This document shows, in pieces, positions 34,975-43,971 of a stretch of 64,000 bases of DNA (position 1 is its first letter; the number at the start of each line of letters is the position of its first letter). Origin of the DNA: Nonomuraea longispora (GTDB taxonomy: Bacteria > Actinomycetota > Actinomycetes > Streptosporangiales > Streptosporangiaceae); the NCBI RefSeq assembly GCF_004348345.1, contig NZ_SMJZ01000007.1:1-64000 (forward strand). The letters are read 5' to 3'. The notes beneath the pieces are model-generated. The model was not told where the DNA came from and did no database searches. It worked only from the letters and a program-made list of their open reading frames with translations. Position numbers and translations under genes: made by a program.

Positions 34975-37095
34975 TTGACCGAGCTGAGCGATCGCGAGGC
35001 CGACCTGGTCTCCGCGCACGAACAGGAACGCCCGGCGCGTCAGCTCGGCGGCGTCCTGCGGCTCGGCGTGTGGATCCTCGGCGGGCTGTTGTCGGCCTAT
35101 GCGCTGATGGTGGTGTTCCGGCCGGTCGAGGCGCTGCAGCACCGGATGACGTTCCTGGCCGTGGCGCTGCCGTTGGTGTTCGTCTGCTACCGCTCGGGCT
35201 GGACGGAGTTCCTGCGGCGGAAGATGTGGCTGCCGCGGCTGGAGTGGCGGACGCGCCGCCGCCGGGCCGACGACCGCCCGGCCGCGGTCGGCGGCACCTC
35301 CACCGAAGAGGCGCCCGCCGGCGACACGCCGCGCGAGCCTGGCACCGGCGCGCACCCGCCCGAAGCCGCCGAAGTGCCGCCGTCCGAGGCCAAGGCGGGC
35401 GCGCTGCGGACGGAGCGGCCGAGCATCATGGACTGGCTGCTGGCCGCGGCCTCGCTCGCCGTGCTGGTCTATCCGCTGGCCGCCATCGACGACTTCCGCG
35501 ACCGGGGCTCGGGCGCGGCGCTGACCGAGCTCGACATCACGGCCGGGCTGGCGCTGACGGTGCTGCTGCTGGAGGCGGTACGCCGGACCGTCGGCATGAC
35601 GTTGAGCGTCATCTGCGTCATCTTCCTGTTCTACGCCTATTACGGGTCATGGCTGCCGATCGACTGGACCATCGGTCACCGGGGCTTCGATCTCGGCCAG
35701 ATCGTCTCGCAGCTCTACACCGGCACGGAAGGTTTCTTCGGCGTCCCGATGCAGGTGGCCGCGAGTTACATCATCCTGTTCACCATCTACGGCGCGGTGC
35801 TGGACTATTCGGGCGCGAGCCGGTTCTTCATCGACCTGAGCTTCGCCGCCTTCCGCAGGTCACGCTCCGCCCCCGGCCGCACCGTCGCCACCGCGGGCTT
35901 CCTGCTCGGCACCGTGTCCGGCTCGGGCGTGGCCACCACTGTCAGCCTCGGCAGCGTCGCCTGGCCGGTGCTCAGGCGGGCCGGCTACCCGCAGGAGCCG
36001 GCCGGCGGCATCCTGGCCGCCAGCGGCATCGGCGCCATTCTGTCGCCGCCCACGCTCGGCGCGGCGGCGTTCATCATCGCCGAATACCTCCGGGTCAGCT
36101 ACCTCGAGGTGCTGCTGTACGCGACGATCCCGACCCTGCTCTACTACCTGGGCATCTTCCTGGCCATCGAGATCGACTCGCGCCGCTTCGGCACCCACGC
36201 CGTGCAGATCGACGCGCCCCGGGCGGGACGGCTGCTGCTGCGTTTCGGCTACCACTTCAGCTCGCTGATCCTCATCGTCGTGCTGATGGCGCTCGACCGG
36301 TCGGCGTACCAGGCGGTGGTGATCGCCACGGCGGTCGCGTTCGGGCTGTCGTTCCTCGACCCCCGGCACCGGATGGGCCCGAAGCGCCTCGGTCAGGCGC
36401 TGGCCAACGGCGCGCTGGGGGTGCTGCCCGTGACCGCCGTGTGCGCGGCGGCGGGCATCATCGTCGGCGTCATCACCCAGACCGGCCTCGGCCTCAACCT
36501 CAGCGCGATCATCGTCGACTTCGCGGCGGGCAACCTGATCCTGACCACGCTCATGTCCGCCGTCGCGGTCATGCTGCTGGGCCTGGCCGTGCCGGTGACC
36601 GCGAGCTTCATCATCGCGGCGGTCATCATCGGCCCGGCGCTCACCGCGCTCGGGGTGACGCAGGCCGAGGCGTACATGTTCGTCTTCTACTACGCGGTGT
36701 TGTCGGAGGTGAGCCCGCCCACCGCGCTGTCGGCGGTCGCGGCGGCGGCGATCACCGGCGGCAACACGTACCGCACGATGATGATGGCCTGGCGCTACAC
36801 GCTGCCGGCCTTCCTGGTGCCGTTCGCCTTCGTGCTGACGCCCAACGGGCAGGCGCTGCTCGGGCAGGGGCCGTTCGGCACCGTGCTGCTGATGGCCGCC
36901 GTCTCGGCCGTCGCCGTGGCCGCCCTGGCCATGGCGACCGGCGGCCCGGCCGGCTGGTTCGAGCGGGTGCTGGCGTGCGTGGCCGCGGTGCTGCTGCTGT
37001 TCCTCGAGCCCGCCCCCATCGTCGCCGGTCTGGCCGTGCTGGCCGTGGCCGCCGCCGTGCATCTGGTCAGAAGAAGGAGAAGGGACCCAGCGTGA
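34975..37095 (+). CDS. TRAP transporter fused permease (DctQM-type), TAXI system
   Basis: 706-aa integral membrane protein. The N-terminal part (about 20-190) holds the small DctQ-like helices, interrupted by an Ala/Pro/Glu-rich cytoplasmic insert (about 85-140). The C-terminal part is the 12-helix DctM-like permease (AGFLLGTVSGSGVATTVSLGS and SEVSPPTALSAV). Fused 4TM/12TM permeases go with TAXI-type binding proteins and drive Na+- or H+-coupled uptake of organic acids. The start is a TTG at 34975 with GGGAGGA 4 nt upstream. Its stop overlaps the TAXI gene start (GTGA). Substrate unknown. Confidence 0.92.
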   Translation: MTELSDREADLVSAHEQERPARQLGGVLRLGVWILGGLLSAYALMVVFRPVEALQHRMTFLAVALPLVFVCYRSGWTEFLRRKMWLPRLEWRTRRRRADDRPAAVGGTSTEEAPAGDTPREPGTGAHPPEAAEVPPSEAKAGALRTERPSIMDWLLAAASLAVLVYPLAAIDDFRDRGSGAALTELDITAGLALTVLLLEAVRRTVGMTLSVICVIFLFYAYYGSWLPIDWTIGHRGFDLGQIVSQLYTGTEGFFGVPMQVAASYIILFTIYGAVLDYSGASRFFIDLSFAAFRRSRSAPGRTVATAGFLLGTVSGSGVATTVSLGSVAWPVLRRAGYPQEPAGGILAASGIGAILSPPTLGAAAFIIAEYLRVSYLEVLLYATIPTLLYYLGIFLAIEIDSRRFGTHAVQIDAPRAGRLLLRFGYHFSSLILIVVLMALDRSAYQAVVIATAVAFGLSFLDPRHRMGPKRLGQALANGALGVLPVTAVCAAAGIIVGVITQTGLGLNLSAIIVDFAAGNLILTTLMSAVAVMLLGLAVPVTASFIIAAVIIGPALTALGVTQAEAYMFVFYYAVLSEVSPPTALSAVAAAAITGGNTYRTMMMAWRYTLPAFLVPFAFVLTPNGQALLGQGPFGTVLLMAAVSAVAVAALAMATGGPAGWFERVLACVAAVLLLFLEPAPIVAGLAVLAVAAAVHLVRRRRRDPA

Positions 37096-38039
37096 AGCGG
37101 ATTCTTGCGATAGTCGCAGCGACCGTCCTGACCGTGGCGGGCTGCGGCGGGGGCGCGGGCGGCGGCTCGGGCAACCGGCTGTCGATCGCCACAGGCGGCA
37201 CGACGGGCGTCTACTACGTCTACGGCGGCGGCCTGGCCAAGCAGTTGTCGTCCAACATCGCCAACACCCAAGCCACCGCGTCCGTCACCTCGGCGTCGGT
37301 CGAGAACATCAAGCTCCTCGCCGGCGGCAAGGCCGACATCGGCTTCTCCCAGGCCGACACCGCGGCCGACGCGGTCAACGCCAAGGACGCCTTCACCGCG
37401 AAGCAGCCCATCAAGGCGATCGCCCGCATCTACGACAACTACGCCCACGTCGTGACGGCCCCCGGCACCGAGGCTGACAAGGTCGCCGACCTGAAGGGCA
37501 AGCGCGTCTCGCTCGGGCCCGCCAACTCCGGCACCCAGGTCGTGGCCAGGCGCATCCTGGAGGCGGCCGGCATCGACCCCGACTCCGACATCACCAAGCA
37601 GCAGCTGTCCATCAACGAGTCGGTGCAGGCCGCCAAGGACGGCACCATCGACGCCTTCTTCTGGGTCGGCGGCCTGCCCACGGCCGGCATCACCGACCTG
37701 GCGACGAGCAAGCCCGACATGAAGCTGCTCGACACCGGCGACGTCCTGGAGAAGATGCGCGCCACCTACGGCGAGCAGTACGTCCCGCTCGACGTGGACC
37801 TGTCCGTCTACAAGCTGTCCGGCGCCATCAAGACCGTCGGCATCGCCAACCTGCTGCTGGTGCCCGACTCGATGGACGAGCAGCTCGCGTACGACATCAC
37901 CAAGACCCTGTTCGCCAAGAAGGCCGAGCTGACGGCCGTGCACCCCGAGGCGGACAAGCTCGACGTCACGCTGGGCCGGCAGGTGGCGCCGGTCGAGCTG
38001 CACCCGGGCGCCGCCCGCTACTACCAGGAACAGGCCTGA
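37092..38039 (+). CDS. TAXI family TRAP solute-binding lipoprotein
   Basis: 315 aa. The signal peptide ends in a lipobox (TVAGC, about residue 18), so it is membrane-anchored outside the cell. Family blocks include SIATGGTTGVYYVYGGGLA, SVENIKLLAGGKADIGFSQADTA, DLKGKRVSLGPANSGT and AFFWVGGLPT. It binds the TRAP substrate, in known cases mainly carboxylates such as glutamate or other organic acids. The GTG start overlaps the permease stop by GTGA and has GGAGAAGGG upstream. The DUF1850 gene follows directly. Confidence 0.93.
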   Translation: MKRILAIVAATVLTVAGCGGGAGGGSGNRLSIATGGTTGVYYVYGGGLAKQLSSNIANTQATASVTSASVENIKLLAGGKADIGFSQADTAADAVNAKDAFTAKQPIKAIARIYDNYAHVVTAPGTEADKVADLKGKRVSLGPANSGTQVVARRILEAAGIDPDSDITKQQLSINESVQAAKDGTIDAFFWVGGLPTAGITDLATSKPDMKLLDTGDVLEKMRATYGEQYVPLDVDLSVYKLSGAIKTVGIANLLLVPDSMDEQLAYDITKTLFAKKAELTAVHPEADKLDVTLGRQVAPVELHPGAARYYQEQA

Positions 38040-38536
38040 CCCGGCTGCTCCTGGCGCTCGCCCTGGTGGCGGCCCTCGGCTGCGGCGGCGGCGCCGAGCG
38101 CCTCACCGTGAACGGCCTGCCCGTCCCCGGCGGCTTCGCGATCGCCTACGTGCACTCGGTCTACCAGGCGCCCGCCGCGGAGATGTTCACCGTCGAGGGG
38201 CGGCGGTTCACCATGCGGGCGGTCGTCTCGTCGAGCGACAGCGTGCTCGACTACTACGCCCTCGACGGCACACGGTCCCGCGCCTCCGGCGGTCTGTGGG
38301 TGCTGCGCCTGGCGGCGCCCGCGACGTACGACGGGCTGTCGCTGCTCACCACCTCGATCGGCCGCAGGACCCTGATCGCGGGCGGCCGCTGCCTGCCGCT
38401 CTATCCGGCCTCCGGCGCCGCCGAGGCGCGGGTCGCGGTGCGGCTCACGCCGGGCGTGCGCGGGCGGTCCTGCCCGGCGCCGTACGACAGGCTGGCCGCG
38501 GCCGGGGCGGCGCTCACAACCAGTCGTTCTTCTTGA
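38036..38536 (+). CDS. DUF1850 lipoprotein of the TAXI-TRAP operon, CTG start
   Basis: 166 aa. DUF1850 proteins are found almost only in TAXI-TRAP operons and are thought to assist the transporter. The frame is open up to a CTG that overlaps the TAXI stop (CTGA, 38036-38039). Reading from it gives TRLLLALALVAALGC, a good signal peptide with a Cys that could be lipidated. The next conventional start (GTG 38066) would delete the signal peptide. YVHSVYQAP and the SSDSVLDYYAL segment are typical DUF1850. The 3' end overlaps the convergent corA by 23 bp. Confidence 0.8.
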   Translation: MTRLLLALALVAALGCGGGAERLTVNGLPVPGGFAIAYVHSVYQAPAAEMFTVEGRRFTMRAVVSSSDSVLDYYALDGTRSRASGGLWVLRLAAPATYDGLSLLTTSIGRRTLIAGGRCLPLYPASGAAEARVAVRLTPGVRGRSCPAPYDRLAAAGAALTTSRSS

Positions 38537-39482
38537 ACACCGAGTACAACGCCACCGAGGTGAGCGCGACGAGGATCGTGGACGCCCACAACCCCCAGCT
38601 CTGCCCGGTGCCGGGAACGGGCACGTTCTGCCCGTAGAAGCCGGTTATCAGGGTGGGCACCGCGATGATGGCGGCCCAGCTGGTGATCCGTTTCATGATC
38701 TCGTCCAGCCTGAATCCCTGCTGCGCGAGGCGGGTCTCGCGGACGTTCGCCAGCATCTCGCGGATGCCCTCGACCCACTCCGTCGCCCGCAGCACGTGGT
38801 CATAGACGTCCGCGTAGTAGGGGGCCATCACGGGATCGGCCACGATGTCCTGGTCACGATGGAGCAGGGTGCCGATCACCTCCCGCATCGGCATCGTGAT
38901 CTTGCGTACCCTGGTGGTGTCCTGGCGCAGCTCGAACATCGTGCGCTGCAGCCGCCTGCCGTCGCCCGGATCGCCGTCGTACAGGGACTCCTCCAGGGTC
39001 TCCGCCCTCGCGTCGAGCTCTTCCACCAGATCGAGCTGGCCGTCCACCACGTAGTCGAGCAGGCCGTGCAGCAGGAACGTCACCCCGTGCCCGGCCAGAC
39101 GCGACAGGGTGTCCCAGCGTCTGACGACCTCCTCCATGTCGAAGGCGTCGCTGTCGCGCACGGTGACCAGGGCGTTGGCGGTGACGAAGACGTTGACCTC
39201 GACGGGACGCAGCCGCCCCTCCTCCATGTGCACCCCGTAGACCGTGATGAACAGGTGGTTGTCGTAGACGTCGACCTTCGGCCGCTGCCGGTCGGAGAGG
39301 GCGTCCTCCATCGCCAGCTCGTGCAGCCCCAGCTCGGAACCGACCGCGGTGAGCTCGGCGGCCGAAGGGCCGCACAGGTCGAGCCAGACGACGTTGCCCC
39401 GATCCGACACGTGCCCGGGCAGCTCCTCAAGAGGGAAATCCTGCCTCTCGAGGACGCCGTTCCGGTAGAGACGCGTACGCAC
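38514..39482 (-). CDS. CorA-family divalent cation transporter, GQN variant
   Basis: 322 aa. A large N-terminal cytoplasmic alpha/beta domain is followed by two C-terminal TM helices (about 262-282 and 294-313). The signature after TM1 reads YGQNVP, where classical CorA has YGMN. GxN variants occur in ZntB and other CorA-like transporters, so the ion may be Mg2+, Co2+ or Zn2+. The GTG start shares one base with the stop of the DUF72 gene upstream (TAGTG), so the two genes are coupled. Confidence 0.92.
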   Translation of the reverse strand: MRTRLYRNGVLERQDFPLEELPGHVSDRGNVVWLDLCGPSAAELTAVGSELGLHELAMEDALSDRQRPKVDVYDNHLFITVYGVHMEEGRLRPVEVNVFVTANALVTVRDSDAFDMEEVVRRWDTLSRLAGHGVTFLLHGLLDYVVDGQLDLVEELDARAETLEESLYDGDPGDGRRLQRTMFELRQDTTRVRKITMPMREVIGTLLHRDQDIVADPVMAPYYADVYDHVLRATEWVEGIREMLANVRETRLAQQGFRLDEIMKRITSWAAIIAVPTLITGFYGQNVPVPGTGQSWGLWASTILVALTSVALYSVFKKNDWL

Positions 39483-40189
39483 TAGCGGAATCCGGCGAAC
39501 CGTCTCGCGTTGCGCACCGCGGCTCCGCCCGGGTCGTTGTTGAAGTAGACGTAGGCGTCCCGCCAGCCCGCCTCACGCACCCGCCGGGCCCACGTCCGCA
39601 GCGCGGCGTCGCCGTAGGCGATTCCGGCCCGTCCCTGGTGCAGGCGCACGTACCCCCACCCCGCGGTACGCCAGAACGGGCCCTGTGGCCGGCCGCGGCG
39701 GTCCGACCAGCACAGCGCGGCGCCCCTCGCGCGCAGGATGTCGCGCACCTCGCCGGTCCACCACGAGTCGTGACGCGGTTCCACGGCCACCCTGACGTGC
39801 GCGGGGAAGCATGCCAGGCACCGGTCGAGGCGGCCGGGATCGGCCTGGAGGGTGGGCGGGAGCTGCAGCAGGATCGGCCCCAGCTTGTCCTTCAGCTCCG
39901 ACACGGCGCCCATCAGCCGCCGCACCGGCTCCTCCGGCTCGGCCAGCCGCCTGATGTGGGTCAGGAACCTGCTGGCCTTGACGGCCATCACGAAGTACGG
40001 GGGCGTCCTGTCGCGCCAGGCGGCGAACAACTCGGGGCTCGGCAGCCGGTAGAAGGCGTTGTTGCTCTCGACCGTGGGGAACTCCGCCGCGTACGTCTCC
40101 AGCCAGAGCCGCTGCGGCACACCCGGCGGGTACAGCACGCCCCGCCAGTCCTTGTACTGCCACCCCGAGGTGCCCACCAGGCAAGTCAT
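39482..40189 (-). CDS. DUF72 family protein
   Basis: 235 aa, TIM-barrel DUF72 (YecE-like). Signature stretches are GTSGWQYKDWRGVLYPPGVPQRLWLETYA, the FPTVESNNAFYRLPS block, the LGPILLQLPP strand and the AVEPRHDSW strand, plus the terminal YVYFNNDPGGAAVRNA. The biochemical role is unknown. It is coupled to corA downstream by a one-base stop/start overlap. A second, more diverged DUF72 protein is encoded at 52546. Confidence 0.92.
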   Translation of the reverse strand: MTCLVGTSGWQYKDWRGVLYPPGVPQRLWLETYAAEFPTVESNNAFYRLPSPELFAAWRDRTPPYFVMAVKASRFLTHIRRLAEPEEPVRRLMGAVSELKDKLGPILLQLPPTLQADPGRLDRCLACFPAHVRVAVEPRHDSWWTGEVRDILRARGAALCWSDRRGRPQGPFWRTAGWGYVRLHQGRAGIAYGDAALRTWARRVREAGWRDAYVYFNNDPGGAAVRNARRFAGFR

Positions 40190-40276
40190 GCCGTTGCAAC
40201 TACCCCGGCCCGTCGTGTGCAGTACTGTCCTTGTTCGTCAGCCGAGGAGGACCATTCACCCGATGGGCGTTACCTG

Positions 40277-41680
40277 ATGGGCGCCGGGCACGCGCACGGC
40301 GCGTCCGCACCACGCTCGCGACGCACGATGATGGCGAGCCTGGCCGTCCTGGTGCCGGTGGCCGTCGTCACGCTGGGGGCCCTGCTGTGGCTCTGGCCCG
40401 ACGGCCGGCCCGGGACGGGCGCGCAGCCGTCCGCCGTCGAACGGCTCACGGGCACGATCACGGCCGTCACGCTCAAGCGTTGCCCCGCCGCGCCAGAGGG
40501 CGCGCCCCGGCCCGACCCCGCCACGTGCGGCACGGCCACGGTCAAGCTCGGTGAGGGGCGCGACGCCGGCCGCGACGTCACGCTCCGCCTGCCCGCAGGC
40601 CCGGGGGCGCAGCACTTCGCCCCGGGCGACGGCGTGATCCTGCTGCGCGACGCCGACGGCGCCTACCAGATCTCCGACCATGACCGGGCGACGCCGCTGT
40701 GGCTGTTCGGCCTGGCCTTCGCCGCCGCGGTGATCGCGTTCGGCCGCTGGCGCGGGGTGACGGCGCTGATCGGCCTGGCGGTGACGTTCGTGCTGCTGCT
40801 GACGTTCGTCATTCCCGGCATCCTGGAGGGCAGGTCCCCGATGCTGGTGGCGATCGTCGGCGCGGCGGCGATCATGCTGACGGTGCTCTACCTCACGCAC
40901 GGCTTCTCCCTGCCGACGTCCATGGCGGTGCTCGGCACGCTGGCCAGCCTGGCGCTGACGGGCGCGCTGTCGTACGCGGCGCTCGGGTTCGCCCGGCTCA
41001 ACGGGGTCACCGACGACAGCGCGCTGACGCTGGGCATGAGCCTGTCGATCGACACACAGGGGCTGCTGCTGGCCGGGATCATCATCGGCGCGCTCGGAGT
41101 GCTGGACGACGTGACCGTCACGCAGGCGGTGACGGTGGCCGAGCTGGCCCACGCCAACCCGTCGTACGGCTTCGCCCGCCTCTACCAGGCGGCCGGTCGC
41201 ATCGGGCGGGCCCACATCGCCTCGGTGATCAACACGATCATCCTGGCGTACGCGGGGGCGTCGCTGCCGCTGCTGCTGCTGTTCAGCATCGGGGAGCAGC
41301 CCTTGGGGCAGGTGCTGACGACGCCGGTCATCGCCCAGGAGATCGTGCGCAGCGTGGCGGGCACGCTCGGCCTCATCGCCGCCGTACCCATCACCACGGC
41401 CCTGGCCGCCCTGGCGGCCACCCGTCACCGGCCGGCCGCCGGGGAGCCCGGATCGCGCCGCCGCGGGGACGCCGGGGCCGCCGCGCGCCGGCGTGCCGGT
41501 TCCGAGGAGCACCGCGCGGAGCCCGAGCCGCCCGCTTCACGTCGTCGGGTGAGCCGCGCGGGGGAGGACTTCTTCGCCCCGCACCCGTCCCAGGACCGCG
41601 ACGTGTCCCCCGGCGAGGAGCCGGGGCCCCGCCGGGCGCCTGATCGCCCGGCCCGCCACCGCCGCCGCGCGAGCACCTGA
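40277..41680 (+). CDS. YibE/F-like membrane protein
   Basis: 467 aa. A short cytoplasmic start, one TM helix (about 17-39) and an external domain (about 40-140) are followed by about seven TM helices (about 140-390). A charged, disordered Arg/Pro/Glu-rich tail of about 70 residues ends the protein. Blocks such as ALGVLDDVTVTQAVTVAELA, the AHIASVINTIILAYAGASLPLLLLF helix and the VRSVAGTLGLIAAVPITT helix mark the YibE/F family, of unknown function. A four-codon ORF (ATG at 40263, TGA at 40275) with GAGGAGG upstream ends in a TGATG overlap with this start, so initiation is probably by reinitiation. Confidence 0.88.
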   Translation: MGAGHAHGASAPRSRRTMMASLAVLVPVAVVTLGALLWLWPDGRPGTGAQPSAVERLTGTITAVTLKRCPAAPEGAPRPDPATCGTATVKLGEGRDAGRDVTLRLPAGPGAQHFAPGDGVILLRDADGAYQISDHDRATPLWLFGLAFAAAVIAFGRWRGVTALIGLAVTFVLLLTFVIPGILEGRSPMLVAIVGAAAIMLTVLYLTHGFSLPTSMAVLGTLASLALTGALSYAALGFARLNGVTDDSALTLGMSLSIDTQGLLLAGIIIGALGVLDDVTVTQAVTVAELAHANPSYGFARLYQAAGRIGRAHIASVINTIILAYAGASLPLLLLFSIGEQPLGQVLTTPVIAQEIVRSVAGTLGLIAAVPITTALAALAATRHRPAAGEPGSRRRGDAGAAARRRAGSEEHRAEPEPPASRRRVSRAGEDFFAPHPSQDRDVSPGEEPGPRRAPDRPARHRRRAST

Positions 41681-41750
41681 CGCCGCTCCCCGGCCGGTAC
41701 GCGGGGGCATGCGGTCTCTCGCCGACGACGGCCGTCAGGCCGCGCGGCGG

Positions 41751-42608
41751 TCAGTAGGCCTCGGCGCTGCCGTCCACGCGCAGCTTGCGCCGGGCCCGGT
41801 CGTAGAAGGTGGTGCCGAGCCGCACCACCTGAGCCGCCCCCGGCCAGGCGGTGACCGTGATGCTGTCACCGGGGCACAGGTGGCCGAGCACGGCCCCGTC
41901 GACCTCGACCGCGAGCCGCCCGCTGGTGGGCAGCACCTGGAGCGTCACCTCCTCGTCGGCGGGCAGCACCAGGGCCCGGTTGAAGGCCGAGTGGGCGGCG
42001 GCGGGCACGACCAGCACGGCCTCGACCCGGGGCGACACGATGGGCCCGCCGGCGGAGAAGCTGTAGGCCGTGGATCCGGTGGAGGTCGACACGATCACGG
42101 CGTCGGCGGCGAAGCGGACGAAGTCGCTGCCCGCCGCGCTCACCGCGACGCCCGCCAGCCCCTCTCCGGGGATCCGTACGAGGGCGATGTCGTTGAACGC
42201 GGTCACGTCCGCGCCCTGGACCTCGGCCTGGATCGCCATCCGCGGCTCGATCGTGTAGCGGTGCTCGTCGATCGCGGAGAGCGTGCCGGCCAGGTCGTCC
42301 ACGTCGATCTCCGCGAGGAACCCGAGCCGCCCCAGGTTGACGCCGAGGATGGGCGTGCGCCGCCCGGCGAGCAGCCGCATCGTGCGCAGCATCGTCCCGT
42401 CGCCGCCGAGCCCGACCAGCAGGTCGGACCGTTCGACGAGCGTGTCGGTGTCTACGGGCACGGCGCTGCAGTCGATGCGGCCCACCTCCTCGGGCAGGCC
42501 GAGCACGGTGACGTCGTTGCAGGCCGCCCAGCGCAGGATGGTGTCGATCGCCTTCCTGGAGTCGCGCTGGGGGTGCAGCACCAGCCCGACCGTCCCGACC
42601 ATGCCCAT
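41751..42608 (-). CDS. NAD(+)/NADH kinase
   Basis: 285 aa. It phosphorylates NAD to NADP. Family motifs are the GLGGDGTMLRTMRL loop, LGVNLGRLGFLAEI, the AFNDIALVR turn (NE-type motif) and STSTGSTAYSFSAGGPIV. The length is normal for bacterial PpnK. The start used is the ATG at 42608; a second Met is two codons later. Located 14 bp after the glucarate dehydratase gene start region on the same strand, it may be the last gene of that transcript. Actinomycetes often have more than one NAD kinase, so this may not be the housekeeping copy. Confidence 0.95.
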   Translation of the reverse strand: MGMVGTVGLVLHPQRDSRKAIDTILRWAACNDVTVLGLPEEVGRIDCSAVPVDTDTLVERSDLLVGLGGDGTMLRTMRLLAGRRTPILGVNLGRLGFLAEIDVDDLAGTLSAIDEHRYTIEPRMAIQAEVQGADVTAFNDIALVRIPGEGLAGVAVSAAGSDFVRFAADAVIVSTSTGSTAYSFSAGGPIVSPRVEAVLVVPAAAHSAFNRALVLPADEEVTLQVLPTSGRLAVEVDGAVLGHLCPGDSITVTAWPGAAQVVRLGTTFYDRARRKLRVDGSAEAY

Positions 42609-42622
42609 GCGCCAACCTTAGG

Positions 42623-43957
42623 TCAGCGGTCGAGGCAGGGGCGTTTCGGGTCGAACACCCAGTCCTTCACGAGATAGCGCATGGCCACGGCGTCGTCGCG
42701 GGCGCCGAGCCCCTGGCGGAGGTAGAGCTCGTGGGCCTCGTCCAGGGCCGCGCGGTCGAGCTCGACGCCGAGCCCGGGTGCGGTGGGCACGTCGACGGCG
42801 CCGTCCGTGATCCGCGGCGGCCTGGTGGTGAGGGCCTGGCCGTCCTGCCAGATCCAGTGCGTGTCCAGGGCGGTGATCTCACCAGGGGCGGCGGCCCCGA
42901 CGTGCGTGAACATCGCCAGCGAGATGTCGAAGTGGTTGTTGGAGTGGGAACCCCAGGTCAGGCCGAAGTCGTGGCAGAGCTGGGCGACCCTGACGGAGCC
43001 GGACATGGTCCAGAAGTGCGGGTCGGCGAGCGGGATGTCGACGGCGTTCGCGCGTACGGCGTGCGCCATCTCCCGCCAGTCGGTAGCGATCATGTTGGTG
43101 GCGGTGCGCAGGCCGGTCGCGCGCCGGAACTCCGCCATCGTCTCCCGGCCGGAGAAGCGGCCCTCGGCCCCGCACGGGTCCTCGGCGTAGGCGAGCACGT
43201 CGCCGAGCCCCGCGCACAGCCGGACGGCGTCGGCCAGCAGCCAGCCGCCGTTGGGGTCGACGGTGATGCGCGCGCCGGGGAACCTGCCGGCCAGCGCCCT
43301 GACCGTCTCGATCTCCTGCTCGCCGGGCAGCACCCCGCCCTTGAGCTTGAAGTCGGCGAACCCGTACCGCTCCTGGGCGGCCTCGGCCAGCGCGACCACC
43401 GCGTCCGGGGTCAGGGCCTCGCGGCGGCGCAGCCGCGACCAGCGGTCGCCGCCGCCTTCCTCGCCGCCGTCGTCGACCCGGTAGGGCAGGTCCGTCTTGC
43501 CCGGGTCGCCGATGTAGAACAGGTAGCCCAGCATCGGCACCCGGTCGCGCTGCTGCCCGTCGCCGAGCAGCTCCGCCACTGGGACGCCGAGGTACCGGCC
43601 GTGCAGGTCGAGCAGGCTGGACTCCAGCCCGGTGACCGCGTGCACCGTGGTGCGCAGGTCGAAGGTCTGCGCGCCCCGCCCGGCGGCGTCCCGGTCGGCG
43701 AACCGGGCCGCCACCGAGCGCAGCAGGCTGCGGTGGCGTGCCACGGGCTCGCCGGTCAGCAGCGTCGCGGCCTCCTCGACGGTACGCCGGATCGCCTCGC
43801 CACCCGGCACCTCGCCGAGGCCCGTACGCCCGTCGGAGTCGGTGGTGACGACGACGTTGCGGGTGAAGAACGGCCCGTGGGCGCCGCTGAGGTTGAGCAG
43901 CATGCTGTCGTACCCGGCCACGGGGACGACCTCGACGCGCTGGATGGTGGGAGACAC
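42623..43957 (-). CDS. gudD: Glucarate dehydratase
   Basis: 444 aa, enolase superfamily, glucarate dehydratase group. It removes water from D-glucarate (or L-idarate) to give 5-dehydro-4-deoxyglucarate. The KLKGG motif (Lys dyad), metal ligands in VDPNGGW, AEDPCG and TATNMI, and the catalytic His in [11 protein letters not shown] are visible. The N-terminal capping domain has [21 protein letters not shown], typical for GudD. A GTG start has GAGAGGG upstream. It lies 14 bp after kdgD on the same strand, so kdgD-gudD form an operon giving consecutive pathway steps. Confidence 0.93.
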   Translation of the reverse strand: MSPTIQRVEVVPVAGYDSMLLNLSGAHGPFFTRNVVVTTDSDGRTGLGEVPGGEAIRRTVEEAATLLTGEPVARHRSLLRSVAARFADRDAAGRGAQTFDLRTTVHAVTGLESSLLDLHGRYLGVPVAELLGDGQQRDRVPMLGYLFYIGDPGKTDLPYRVDDGGEEGGGDRWSRLRRREALTPDAVVALAEAAQERYGFADFKLKGGVLPGEQEIETVRALAGRFPGARITVDPNGGWLLADAVRLCAGLGDVLAYAEDPCGAEGRFSGRETMAEFRRATGLRTATNMIATDWREMAHAVRANAVDIPLADPHFWTMSGSVRVAQLCHDFGLTWGSHSNNHFDISLAMFTHVGAAAPGEITALDTHWIWQDGQALTTRPPRITDGAVDVPTAPGLGVELDRAALDEAHELYLRQGLGARDDAVAMRYLVKDWVFDPKRPCLDR

Positions 43958-43971
43958 GGGCGGGGACCCTC

